Program-made: the position numbers and the translations under genes
The notes under the pieces: generated by a model
What the model was told of the DNA's origin: nothing
The model's input: only the letters and a program-made list of their open reading frames with translations
Database searches by the model: none
Origin: CAZSHG01 sp964606695 [NCBI: uncultured bacterium]
GTDB taxonomy: Bacteria > UBP14 > UBA6098
Assembly: GCA_964606695.1 (NCBI GenBank)
Contig: CAZSHG010000001.1
Location: 1 to 64,000 of the forward strand
Direction: 5' to 3'
DNA length: 64,000 nt
Shown: one piece after another, positions 51,818 to 61,021 of the stretch
Layout of the letters: each line of letters begins with the position of its first letter
Numbering within the stretch: the first letter of the stretch is position 1

Positions 51818-52996
51818 TTATAGCGGGTGGGAAGTCGTAGCGGGTTTTCTTTTCGATTCCGCCAATTCCAGTCCGATCTTGTAGTTATCCTGGCTATCCT
51901 TGACGCCGGCGACTTCTTTGAGGAGTATTTCATACCGATTTATCACGTCTTCCCAGCGATAATACTTCTCGACACGTTTCTGTGTTCGACGCGCGTAGTA
52001 ATCTCTCAGTTGGGGATTATCTATCAGTTCCTGGACTTTTTGCTTGAGGTCTTCGAGATCGTTCATCCGATAATGAACCCCCGAGTCGCCTATAGTTTCC
52101 AACTGCTCCGGGATTCCATTCACTACCACGCAAGTTCCCGCTCCCATAGCTTCAAGGAGGGCGGGGCTTGTTCCCTCGAGCTCGCTGGGACTGACGAAAA
52201 GATACGCCTGCTTGTAGAGCTGTTTCACTCCGACACCATAGATTGCTCCCGGAAATATTGCCCCTGGAGGCGCTATCCGTTTCAGGTATTCCGTGTATTC
52301 GCGGTCGTATGGATTATCCCCGACTACGACCAGAGGCATATCGGTTCTGACCTCGCCATAGGCTTTAAGTAGTTTGTCGATTCCCTTTTCGGGGATAAAT
52401 CTTCCGACAAAAAGCAAATACCTTTTCGGTTCCAGACCGAATTTTACGAGAAAATTGGGTTCGGGTTCATCCTCTAAAATGGCACTACCATAGGGGATAT
52501 AGACGGTTTCCGAATCATACTGGTTTTTATAGTATTCGCCGACCTTAAGGGAATCCACGACAATCCGATTGGAAAACAGCGTCGCAAAACGCTCCGACAT
52601 GTGCATCCACATGCTTCCAAAAACCCCGAATTTTTTTCTACGCCATTCCACGCCGTCAACGGACGTGATTATCTTCTTACCAAAAAGCCTCATCAGGGGT
52701 ATAAGATGCGAATTGCCGACGTTATAAAGGTGAATGACATCGAACTTTCTAAATATGGCATGGAGAGCGGAAAGCGTTGTGTGGCTGATCGTAGAGAGGT
52801 TGCGCGATTCTACCGAGGGCAAATAGCTTAACTTTACCCCATTCCAGATTTTGGGACGTCCCTTACGCCAGCCCCGGCAGTAAACAACGACTTCGTGCCC
52901 CCTATCGGCGAGAGCTTTAGCCGTAATCTCCGCGTTGGTCTCAAAACCGCCGTAGGAGGCGGGTATTCCCCTTATGCCTAATATCGCAATTCGCAT
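51818..52996 (-). CDS. GT4-type glycosyltransferase with DUF1972 N-terminus
   Basis: The 392-residue cytoplasmic enzyme begins MRIAILGIRGIPASYGGFET, the signature of DUF1972 (rhamnosyltransferase-like), followed by the GT-B C-terminal half with FVGRFIPEKGIDKLLKAYGE (about 196-215) and the E-x7-E region PSELEGTSPALLEAMG (about 266-281). It probably adds a sugar to the growing surface polysaccharide. The ATG lies inside the last codons of the upstream RmlD-like gene (19-base overlap). It is the only glycosyltransferase in the cluster, so other transferases must be encoded elsewhere. Confidence 0.93.
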   Translation of the reverse strand: MRIAILGIRGIPASYGGFETNAEITAKALADRGHEVVVYCRGWRKGRPKIWNGVKLSYLPSVESRNLSTISHTTLSALHAIFRKFDVIHLYNVGNSHLIPLMRLFGKKIITSVDGVEWRRKKFGVFGSMWMHMSERFATLFSNRIVVDSLKVGEYYKNQYDSETVYIPYGSAILEDEPEPNFLVKFGLEPKRYLLFVGRFIPEKGIDKLLKAYGEVRTDMPLVVVGDNPYDREYTEYLKRIAPPGAIFPGAIYGVGVKQLYKQAYLFVSPSELEGTSPALLEAMGAGTCVVVNGIPEQLETIGDSGVHYRMNDLEDLKQKVQELIDNPQLRDYYARRTQKRVEKYYRWEDVINRYEILLKEVAGVKDSQDNYKIGLELAESKRKPATTSHPL

Positions 52997-53865
52997 TTAA
53001 GTCGATTTATATATTCTTCCAGAGCCACTTTCCAGGATCGCATTTTATATCCGATTTTATCCAGGTTATCGTTCCTAATAGCTTCCATCGGGGGTCTTTG
53101 TGCTTTCGTCGGAAAAGCCGTCGAAGGCACAGGTTTTACCTCGCATTGAATATTACCAACTTCAACGATCTCTCGGGCAATGTCGTATCGTGTCGCTATG
53201 CCGTTATTACCCACATGGAACACCCCTCGATGTCCATTATTAATAAGATATGTTATTAAATGACCGATGTCCAGTGTATAATTAGGAGAACCAAAAATAT
53301 CGTTGACCGCAAGAAGCTCGCTTCTTTCATGTGCCAGCTTATAAATCTTGCCGACGAATTTTATATCCTTAACGCCCCCGCCGAACAACCACCCGGCGCG
53401 CAGTATCAACCATCTGTCTTCCGGCAGGATCTCATTAATAGCCAGTTCACCTTTGTATTTGCTGACTCCGTAAACATTCTGGGGTTTCGGCAAATCGACC
53501 TCGCCATAGGGCATTTTCTTTTTACCGGAAAATATCCCCGACGTCGATATGTAAATCAGGTTGATGTCATTCTTCCGGCAAACTTCCGCGATATTTCTCG
53601 TGCCGTTATGATTTACCGTATCAGCAACTTCCTCGTGTTCTTCGCAATAATCAAGATCGGTCAGTGCCGCCATGTGTATTACCCAGTCCGGCGATATATC
53701 TTCTAAAACTCTTTCGACTTCCACGATATCCGTAACGTCCAAATTCGGCTTATCTGTGGGTATCACCGCGTATTCTTCCCGTAGTTGCGGGACGATATCG
53801 GATCCCATCATTCCATAAGCGCCGGTTACGAGGACTTTCGATTCTTTGTTATCCGTCGATTTCAC
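52978..53865 (-). CDS. RmlD-like SDR sugar-nucleotide reductase
   Basis: The 295-residue NAD(P)-dependent enzyme has the Rossmann loop TGAYGMMGSDIV (about 14-25), DVTD (about 44-47), the HMAALTDLDYCE segment (about 64-75) and the catalytic YGVSKYKGE (about 131-139). These are the marks of dTDP-4-dehydrorhamnose reductase, the last step of dTDP-rhamnose synthesis; rmlA, rmlB and rmlC are not in the window, so a related SDR acting on another nucleotide sugar remains possible. It pairs well with a rhamnosyltransferase-like gene downstream, with which it overlaps by 19 bases. Confidence 0.88.
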   Translation of the reverse strand: MKSTDNKESKVLVTGAYGMMGSDIVPQLREEYAVIPTDKPNLDVTDIVEVERVLEDISPDWVIHMAALTDLDYCEEHEEVADTVNHNGTRNIAEVCRKNDINLIYISTSGIFSGKKKMPYGEVDLPKPQNVYGVSKYKGELAINEILPEDRWLILRAGWLFGGGVKDIKFVGKIYKLAHERSELLAVNDIFGSPNYTLDIGHLITYLINNGHRGVFHVGNNGIATRYDIAREIVEVGNIQCEVKPVPSTAFPTKAQRPPMEAIRNDNLDKIGYKMRSWKVALEEYINRLKCELRY

Positions 53866-53876
53866 TTTTCCGTGGT

Positions 53877-55448
53877 TCAGCTCCCATTCTTTTTCTTATC
53901 TTTGAAATTCTTTTTATCGGCATTTTCCCGGCCGATTTTACTTCTGCTCCTAAAACTTTTCCACATCTCTAAAATAACTTCCCTATTATAAGGCGGATTG
54001 AAATAAGTCATTATAAGATAAAAGGAACCCCCGGCCAGAAAAGAACCGATTACCCATACCAGGTTCTGGACGTATCCTTTTATAAAAATGAAGAAAAGAC
54101 CCATCAATAAGGTGTTCACGGTTAACTTAATGAGCGGCCCGCTTTCAACGCTTAATTTCAGAGACCTTGATAATACTATCCAGATTGACGCGATGAGAAA
54201 CAACGTGGCCGTCCCGGTTGCCAGAACGGCACCCCACAGGCCAATATATTTCACTAAAATGATATCCGCAACGAGATTATAAATTGCGAATGTCGTTTGG
54301 GCGAAAAATAACAATTTCACTTTCTCCTGAGCCGTAGCCACAATCGACAGGGGAAATCTGAGCGACGCAATCGCAAAAGTTACGGCTAATCCGCCCAATA
54401 TCCCCGAAGCCGGCAGAAATTTGGGATCGAAAATATGACGGATTACGGGTTCGCTGAAGGTCAAAATGAAGATCGTTGTCGGAAGAACGAAAAAAGCCTG
54501 TAAGGTTATAATTTTAGAAAATTTCCTCGATAACGTCTCCTCAGTGTTTTCACGGATGTATTTCCTGTAAACAAACGGCTCTATAACTGTGCCGATAAGG
54601 TTATGAGGCATCCATCGCGTCGCCGCATAACCAAGTTTGGTAGCAAATGAATAATAACCCAGCGCGGCTTTTTCCAACATGGCCGAGATTACGAACTTGT
54701 CCGTCGTAGTGTTGAAAAGAATATTGCCGAGATTATTCAAATACATGAAAAAGCCGTATTTGGCCATTCTTTTGACCGGCATTCGCCGGATTCCCCCCGT
54801 GTCTTCGATTTTGTATTCCGCGGATAAAGGTCCGTAAAGACCAAAAAAGAGAATCAAACTGCTTGCGCCTTCGATAACAAATGCGCCCGCCAGGCCTTCT
54901 CCGGCACTCAATACCAGGTAGAACGCCACCACTCTGAATATATTGTAAAACGTGAAAACGAAAACGTATCGCACCTGTTTCAGCAGTGCGGAATAACAGA
55001 ACGTCATCATCATAGCTTCAGTGGTAAACAACGCACCGATGGCAAATAATCCGAAAATATCCCGATATTCCTCGATATTGAAAAACGGACCGACTTTGTC
55101 GTAGAAGACGTAGCTAAGAAGAAGAACTATCGCACAGACAATAAAACGAATTAGCAAAACCAACCGAAGGGTAATTGCGATGAAATTGTCTTCGTCCTTC
55201 TCGGCGAATTCCGGCAAGAACCGCCGGGCTATATCCGAAACCCCGACGTTCCCCAAAGTGTTGATTATTACCACCGTTCCGAGGAAAAGTTCAAACACGC
55301 CGTAAGCCCAAACCGATAGATAGTGCGCCTGGAACCATACAACTCCAAGACCGATGAATTGATTGACCACCCGACTCATTATCAGGGCCGTTCCGCCCCG
55401 GGCGGCGCGACGATCTAAATCGGTTTCTATGTTGGTTTTTTCCTCCAT
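53877..55448 (-). CDS. Polysaccharide flippase, Wzx/MATE-like
   Basis: The 523-residue membrane protein has about 14 helices and the oligosaccharide flippase pattern: RRAARGGTALIMSRVVNQFIG near the start and later helices such as PHNLIGTVIEPFVYRKYI. It would flip lipid-linked repeat units across the inner membrane. The C-terminus is strongly basic (KKNFKDKKKNGS). The ATG is 20 bases after the polymerase gene with no clear ribosome binding site. Confidence 0.9.
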   Translation of the reverse strand: MEEKTNIETDLDRRAARGGTALIMSRVVNQFIGLGVVWFQAHYLSVWAYGVFELFLGTVVIINTLGNVGVSDIARRFLPEFAEKDEDNFIAITLRLVLLIRFIVCAIVLLLSYVFYDKVGPFFNIEEYRDIFGLFAIGALFTTEAMMMTFCYSALLKQVRYVFVFTFYNIFRVVAFYLVLSAGEGLAGAFVIEGASSLILFFGLYGPLSAEYKIEDTGGIRRMPVKRMAKYGFFMYLNNLGNILFNTTTDKFVISAMLEKAALGYYSFATKLGYAATRWMPHNLIGTVIEPFVYRKYIRENTEETLSRKFSKIITLQAFFVLPTTIFILTFSEPVIRHIFDPKFLPASGILGGLAVTFAIASLRFPLSIVATAQEKVKLLFFAQTTFAIYNLVADIILVKYIGLWGAVLATGTATLFLIASIWIVLSRSLKLSVESGPLIKLTVNTLLMGLFFIFIKGYVQNLVWVIGSFLAGGSFYLIMTYFNPPYNREVILEMWKSFRSRSKIGRENADKKNFKDKKKNGS

Positions 55449-55468
55449 TACTATTATCGGGGAATTTT

Positions 55469-56908
55469 TTATTGTTGGGCGGGTTCCAGTTCAGCTGTGC
55501 CGTCTGATCTACCGCGAGTCTTCACATAGAGATATTCGGTAATCGCAATCCAGAACACCAATATAGTGATGTTAGAAGTCGTATATACGAATCCCGGACC
55601 AGCAAATCCTGATACTAAAACGGATGCAAGAACAACCGGCTGACTAACAACGAACGCCTTTTTCATATAACTATCCAATAGGACGCGATGTCTAATAAGC
55701 CAGATACTCCTCTTCAACCAGAAGAAGCAAATCGAAAAGAAAATAGCAAGGCCGACAATACCTTGATGAACTAAAAGAGAAAAGTAGAAATTATCCACTC
55801 TCGCGATCCTCTGGAAAGAACTCCATTGGATACCTATACCTCTCCCGAATAACCAATGCCCTTTTAAGAAGCGCAATGACTCCCATATCTGCCATCGTCT
55901 TGCCCCAAGGGAAATGTCTTTCCTCGCCCTGAGAAGCGATTCAAGACGATCGGAATATAATTTTAACAGAACTTCAAACTTACTTCCCATAGTTATTCTT
56001 AAAGTCAAAGCGGCAAAAAATAGGATAGCGATGGTAATTATTAAAAGTTTAATTGCATACGACATTCTATTACCTTTTTTCTGGATAGAAATCAAGATAA
56101 CCGCAAGTAACATACATTCCATTAGAAGATTAGCAATTAGCATTCTCGATTGACTCGGAATTATAGGAGTAAGAGTCGCTATAAGTAACAGAAGGTAATA
56201 AACTCGATCCCTGCTCTTCTCTACTTTCTCGAAGGGTATAAGTAGTAAAATTATGAATGGAAAGAAAACAGTTATACTCCCAATTGCCGGCCAGAAAGGT
56301 CTTCCTAACATGTCGAATCCGGAAAAAGAAAATACTCCTACGTAGTTCAACATGTATGCACCTGCACAAATCGCGCTTCCGAAAAGAAAATACTTAAGAA
56401 TTCTGTCAACTCTTTCCGTATTCTGTAGGTAGAACATCATCGGGAAAAAAGCGGCCCAAAACATCATATTTCTCGAAACTGTCCTTAGAAAAGAATGAGA
56501 ATACTCGAGTGTATATCCTCGCGCTACCTGAAGGAAAGTGCTAACGAGAAATATGATTATCAGAACGGATAAGGTTGTCAGTTTGAATTTTTTATTGCTT
56601 ATGATAATTTCGAGTAAAATCAAACATAGAACGAAAAAGAAGAGCAATTCCACGAGATTAACTGAATATCCGCCAATTTTCAGCGTAACCATAAAGGAGG
56701 GGAAAGCAAAAGAGAATACGGCGAATATCGGGAAAACTACACGAAAAGGAAACAGAAAAAGGAAAAGTAGATTTAACGTGAGAAAAGGAAGGATTATTCT
56801 CGGAGAGGGCTTGAACTGAATAAATGTTGCCAGATATGCCCACGCGATAATCGTAATAATTATGAGGAATCGATCGGTCCCTACGATCCCCTTCTCTGAA
56901 GACCTCAT
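55469..56908 (-). CDS. O-antigen ligase/Wzy-like polysaccharide polymerase
   Basis: The start at 56908 (MRSSEKGIVG) overlaps the Wzz-like stop as ATGA; an ATG 69 bases upstream would overlap much more. The 479-residue protein has 10-12 helices and a large loop (about 335-390, RKDISLGARRWQIWESLRFL and GRGIGIQWSSFQ), the Wzy_C pattern of O-antigen ligases and polymerases. It would join repeat units in the periplasm. The exact family member (polymerase or ligase) cannot be decided. Confidence 0.88.
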   Translation of the reverse strand: MRSSEKGIVGTDRFLIIITIIAWAYLATFIQFKPSPRIILPFLTLNLLFLFLFPFRVVFPIFAVFSFAFPSFMVTLKIGGYSVNLVELLFFFVLCLILLEIIISNKKFKLTTLSVLIIIFLVSTFLQVARGYTLEYSHSFLRTVSRNMMFWAAFFPMMFYLQNTERVDRILKYFLFGSAICAGAYMLNYVGVFSFSGFDMLGRPFWPAIGSITVFFPFIILLLIPFEKVEKSRDRVYYLLLLIATLTPIIPSQSRMLIANLLMECMLLAVILISIQKKGNRMSYAIKLLIITIAILFFAALTLRITMGSKFEVLLKLYSDRLESLLRARKDISLGARRWQIWESLRFLKGHWLFGRGIGIQWSSFQRIARVDNFYFSLLVHQGIVGLAIFFSICFFWLKRSIWLIRHRVLLDSYMKKAFVVSQPVVLASVLVSGFAGPGFVYTTSNITILVFWIAITEYLYVKTRGRSDGTAELEPAQQ

Positions 56909-57936
56909 CTTTTTCTCCGAAATATAGCCCCTAACTTGTTTAGGTCCGTCTTCAGAGGATTTACTATTTCTGGCCATGTAATAGTTTTCTCGATTGCGGT
57001 CGGATCGTCCGCTTCGAGGAACATAATCCAGAAGAACGCTATAAAAAGCGTGAATATCAACGAAAAGAGGAATGTCGATATTTTTTTAGGATAGGATTTT
57101 TCTACGGGAACTGAAGCCGAGTCCAAAACCGATACTACGGGAGTTTCTTTGGCTTTGGTGAGCCTCGCCATTTCATATTCTTCGTATAAAGCCTGGTAAA
57201 TCTTTCGCTTGTTTTCTTTTCTGAGCTCGAGTTTTTCTGCCCTTGCCTGGACTTCTGGATTCCTGATTGCCGGATAACCCCTATTCGATTCCTGGAATTC
57301 CACGAAAGTATCCTGAACGGCCTGATATTCTATGTAAGAATCTTTAATCCTATTTTCGAGGTATTCCAGATTCGTTTTAGCCCTTGTAATTCGGATATTC
57401 TTATTAAAGTTATCCAGCTCGATTATCATGTTATTAACGACCTGATTTGCTAACTCCGGGCCGGGAGCCATAGCTCGAACCGTTATAATCCCGGTTTCGA
57501 AGTCAGATTTCACGGTAAGTTTATCTTTGAAAAACACGTAACCTTCATAATTCCTATTGAGATTGAGAATGGAGTAAAGGTCTTCGCGCACGAGTTTGTT
57601 GTTTTTATAATACTCGTATTCGGTACTCAGAACGTTTTCCAGTATCGATCTTGATTTGAGAATATCGACATATAGGAATGAGGCCGGAATTCCCTCCGAA
57701 GTAGCTCCGGATTTACCGAGAACCCCAACGAGAATACCGAGAACACCGATGTCGGTCGAACCTTCGGACGGCAACAATATGGCCTCCGATTCATACATCG
57801 AAGTGGCAATCGACGTGAAAATAAGCGTGAAAACGAGCGGCGTAAAAACGGCCAGATAGACAATATGCCGTCTCCTGATAAGAATTCTCAGATAGAGATT
57901 GAACCTTTTGAATATTTCGTTTTTAATCGAATCCAT
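56905..57936 (-). CDS. Wzz-like chain-length regulator without a kinase domain
   Basis: The 343-residue inner-membrane protein has helices at about 24-46 and about 289-309 and a large periplasmic coiled-coil region between them (LEYLENRIKDSYIEYQAVQD; RAEKLELRKENKRKIYQALY), with a proline-containing VPVEKSYPKK before the second helix as in GNVR-type Wzz proteins. It sets chain length and joins Wza and the polymerase. No tyrosine kinase domain or Tyr-rich tail is present. It overlaps the Wza-like stop (TAATG) and the polymerase start (ATGA). Confidence 0.9.
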   Translation of the reverse strand: MDSIKNEIFKRFNLYLRILIRRRHIVYLAVFTPLVFTLIFTSIATSMYESEAILLPSEGSTDIGVLGILVGVLGKSGATSEGIPASFLYVDILKSRSILENVLSTEYEYYKNNKLVREDLYSILNLNRNYEGYVFFKDKLTVKSDFETGIITVRAMAPGPELANQVVNNMIIELDNFNKNIRITRAKTNLEYLENRIKDSYIEYQAVQDTFVEFQESNRGYPAIRNPEVQARAEKLELRKENKRKIYQALYEEYEMARLTKAKETPVVSVLDSASVPVEKSYPKKISTFLFSLIFTLFIAFFWIMFLEADDPTAIEKTITWPEIVNPLKTDLNKLGAIFRRKR

Positions 57937-60302
57937 TACAACCTGAAGAGGATATAAATAGTAGTCGCCATTCCGCTCAAGATCGAAACGGTTTGTTCGA
58001 CAATAGAGAAGAGATCGGTTTGTTTCTTGATCCTTTGCGGTATTATAATAACGTCCCCCGGCGCGACTTTGCTGAACTTTGAAGACACTTTTTCGACCTT
58101 ACCGTTAGCTCTGACGAGTCGTATTCCGCTTTTGTCCGCGTTCCGCGTATATCCTCCAGCTCTTTCAATATAGTAATTCACGTTCTTCTTTGGAACCCAA
58201 TGTATAGTCCCGCTGGAAGCCACCATTCCAACTACGGTAACGCCCGTGGGCGTTTTTGGCACGTGAATCGAATCTCCGGATTCCAGCACAATATCATCCT
58301 CGGGAAGACCTTTTGTAACCTTTTCGATGTCGATAATTATCCTTGCAAGCTGGTCGCCCGAATATTTAAAAAGCAATGGTGGTCTTATTATTGCTCCGCT
58401 GGTGTCGAGTATGGCTTCTTGAGTTTGTTGGACTATGCTTATCAAGTTCTTGTTTTCAATATCCAGGGCTAATTTAGGCCTGAGGAAAACTACGCCCGGT
58501 AGAAAGGCGTCATCGGTGAAACCGCCGGCTCTTTCGATTAGATCGGATAATCTCTCCTTGTTTTTGTGAAGTGCGTATTTTCCGGGGAATTCCAACTCGC
58601 CAGTAATTACTACTACATCCTGAAGCTTCCACCCGGGGATTTCCCTGATGAAAACAGCATCATACGGCTCTAATAAAAGGTCATCAGCGCCACCGGGATT
58701 GTTCAATATTTCCTCTAAATCCAGGTAGATAATTTCCGACATAGCCCCGGGATTTACTCTTGCGAGTTCGGCCTGTCTGAGATATGCACTCTCGAGCACA
58801 CCTCCCGATTCGAAAATTAGATCGGAAACTCTCATATTGGTAAAATATTCATAAGCCGCGGGTTTCCTGACAGCGCCTGAAATCGTAACCTCTCTCTTCT
58901 CTTCGATATCCCAGATGCTATATATTACTAACTCGTCTTCGTTTTTCAGGAAAACATCATACTTGCTTCCCGGAAAGGCCAGAGCGGAATCTATCATAAC
59001 GCGATAAATGCTCTTCCTTCTGTCGGACAATGTCCGAATCAAATCCCCTCGTTTGGTGTAGGCGTCGGGCAAAAGCTGATCGCCGTAGTTAAGTAAGTCC
59101 GAAACGCGCATAGAATCGTAAAGCCCATGGGGGCCGGATTGGACAACTTGCCCTTTTAGAAATACTATTTCACTTCGATATTTTTCGATGGGAAATATTG
59201 AGAAATCGTCCCCATCGGAAGCCATTCGCGCTGTTTCACTGCTATCGCCTAAATCGAATGTGTGTATCTGGTGCTCACAGCCGGAAATCCCGTCTATCAT
59301 TATCGAACTAATATTGGCCTCGGGGAGAACTCCACCCGCAAGTTCGATAACATCGCCTATCGTCGTCGAATCCTCTATTTCATAAATAGCCGGCCTTCGC
59401 ACCAAACCCCGGACTTTCACTTTGGGCCCCAACCTGGGCACGGTAATTACGTCCCCGTTTACAAGCTGAATATTGGAGGACGTTTTGCCTTTGAGGATGA
59501 ACTCGTAAATATCGAGGTTTGCGGCGAGTTTTCCCCTTCTATATATATTAATCTTACGATATGAACCGTATTCATTCGGACCGCCGGCTATCGCCAGGGC
59601 ATCGATAGCTCGCGATAAACCGGGGATAGCGTAAACGCCGGGTTCCTCGACTTCGCCGACAATGAAAACGCTTATTCCACGGATTTTGGCTATCGATATA
59701 TCGACCTCGAAATCGGTATATATGCCAGACAATGCGTTTATGATGACATCGGACGCCCTGTCGAGTGAATATCCCGCTATCGTAACGGTTCCGGCTTTTG
59801 GGATAAATACCTTGCCTTCGCGATCCACAGTCAGATTATATTGATAATCTACACTGCCCCAAAGGTTCAACAGGATATTATCGCCCTGGCCGATTACATA
59901 ACTACTCGGCATCGGCGCTTCGGGGATAGTCTTTACGATATCGCCCGCAAATAAGTCGGCGCCGAAAAAGTCCAATTTGCGGGGAGTAGCTTTTGTGAGA
60001 ACCTGAACCGTATCGTTATTTACAACGATATACTCGTTGAAATAAGCCCTCTCTTCCTTATCGGCCGCCTTAACGGGCTCTTCCCTGGTTACTTTCTCGA
60101 AAAGCGCCGTATCGACTTCTTCAAATATCGATGGGGTTTCATATTTAGGCGTTTGAGTATCCGGAGTCCTCCCTCTGGCCTTGGCTTCGTCGATATAATC
60201 CTCGTATTCCCGCATAAGCTCCGAAGGCATCTCCTGAGCAAGAATTGTAATCGCTCCAAGAGTAATTACGAAAATGGCAAATTTCCCATAGTTCCTTTGC
60301 AT
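57936..60302 (-). CDS. Wza-like polysaccharide export protein with many SLBB domains
   Basis: The 788-residue protein has a signal peptide (FAIFVITLGAITILAQ) but no lipobox, a Poly_export domain (about 140-215, YVIGQGDNILLNLWGS) and a chain of about six SLBB domains (for example VFIVGEVEEPGVYAIPG, VKVRGLVRRPAIYEI, VTISGAVRKPAAYEY, VVVITGELEFPGKYAL, VTVVGMVASSGTIHWVP). It ends in an amphipathic helix (IVEQTVSILSGMATTIYILF) like that which forms the Wza outer-membrane pore. It is about twice the usual Wza length because of the extra SLBB units. Its GAGGAAG binding site lies inside the last codons of rplY. Confidence 0.93.
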   Translation of the reverse strand: MQRNYGKFAIFVITLGAITILAQEMPSELMREYEDYIDEAKARGRTPDTQTPKYETPSIFEEVDTALFEKVTREEPVKAADKEERAYFNEYIVVNNDTVQVLTKATPRKLDFFGADLFAGDIVKTIPEAPMPSSYVIGQGDNILLNLWGSVDYQYNLTVDREGKVFIPKAGTVTIAGYSLDRASDVIINALSGIYTDFEVDISIAKIRGISVFIVGEVEEPGVYAIPGLSRAIDALAIAGGPNEYGSYRKINIYRRGKLAANLDIYEFILKGKTSSNIQLVNGDVITVPRLGPKVKVRGLVRRPAIYEIEDSTTIGDVIELAGGVLPEANISSIMIDGISGCEHQIHTFDLGDSSETARMASDGDDFSIFPIEKYRSEIVFLKGQVVQSGPHGLYDSMRVSDLLNYGDQLLPDAYTKRGDLIRTLSDRRKSIYRVMIDSALAFPGSKYDVFLKNEDELVIYSIWDIEEKREVTISGAVRKPAAYEYFTNMRVSDLIFESGGVLESAYLRQAELARVNPGAMSEIIYLDLEEILNNPGGADDLLLEPYDAVFIREIPGWKLQDVVVITGELEFPGKYALHKNKERLSDLIERAGGFTDDAFLPGVVFLRPKLALDIENKNLISIVQQTQEAILDTSGAIIRPPLLFKYSGDQLARIIIDIEKVTKGLPEDDIVLESGDSIHVPKTPTGVTVVGMVASSGTIHWVPKKNVNYYIERAGGYTRNADKSGIRLVRANGKVEKVSSKFSKVAPGDVIIIPQRIKKQTDLFSIVEQTVSILSGMATTIYILFRL

Positions 60303-60307
60303 CTTGA

Positions 60308-60997
60308 CTAGGCTTCCTCTGTTTCTTCCTTTTTTTTCGTTTCGGCTTCGCCTTCCGCCTCTTCGCCCTCGACCGCTTCACCTTCCTCGACACCTTCGAC
60401 TTCGAGTTCCTCTTCTTCCACTTCCTCTTCGACTTCGATAATGGCCTTAGGTTTGATGATAGAAGCTACTGTAAGATCCGGGTCGTCCACTATTTCTACA
60501 TCTTCGGGAACTATGATATCCCGGACGTGGATCGCCTTATCTTCCGTTAGCTCAGTAATATCAACCTGGATCGACGGCGGCATGTCAGTCGGAGTAGCTT
60601 TAACAGTAATTTGATGGACGTTTGCCATAAACAAGCCCTCTGCGGAGGCCCCCACAGCCTCTCCAACGAACTCTAACGGAACCGGGACTTCGATAACCTG
60701 TCCCTTTTCGATTGCTTTGAAGTCTATATGCAATATCCGATCGGTAACCGGATGATGTTGGACTTCGGCTATAAGACTGAGTTGAGGTTTTCTGTCCTCG
60801 ATCTCCAGCTGAATCAACGAATGTTCTCCAGCTGTTCTAATCAAATTCGTAACGATTAGCTCAGGTAGAACGATATGGCTGGTCTCAAGATTAGCTCCGT
60901 ATAGGACTCCGGGAATAAGGTCATTAGCCCTGTCTATTTTAGAAGCTCCTTTGCCTTTGTCCACCCGGTCTTGAGCTTTTAGTGTCAGGATTTCCAT
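60308..60997 (-). CDS. rplY: 50S ribosomal protein L25/general stress protein Ctc
   Basis: L25 binds 5S rRNA. The 229-residue long form has the L25 N-terminal domain (about 1-95, LKAQDRVDKGKGASKI, PGVLYGANLE) and the TL5 C-terminal beta domain (about 100-185), followed by an acidic, glutamate-rich tail (from about 190). AAGGAG precedes the ATG. It is 24 bases after prs, and the stop is only 5 bases before the Wza-like gene, so polysaccharide export genes here share the transcript of translation genes. The peptidyl-tRNA hydrolase gene that often follows rplY is absent. Confidence 0.96.
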   Translation of the reverse strand: MEILTLKAQDRVDKGKGASKIDRANDLIPGVLYGANLETSHIVLPELIVTNLIRTAGEHSLIQLEIEDRKPQLSLIAEVQHHPVTDRILHIDFKAIEKGQVIEVPVPLEFVGEAVGASAEGLFMANVHQITVKATPTDMPPSIQVDITELTEDKAIHVRDIIVPEDVEIVDDPDLTVASIIKPKAIIEVEEEVEEEELEVEGVEEGEAVEGEEAEGEAETKKKEETEEA

Positions 60998-61021
60998 TCT
61001 ATCTCCTTGATTAACAATTAA

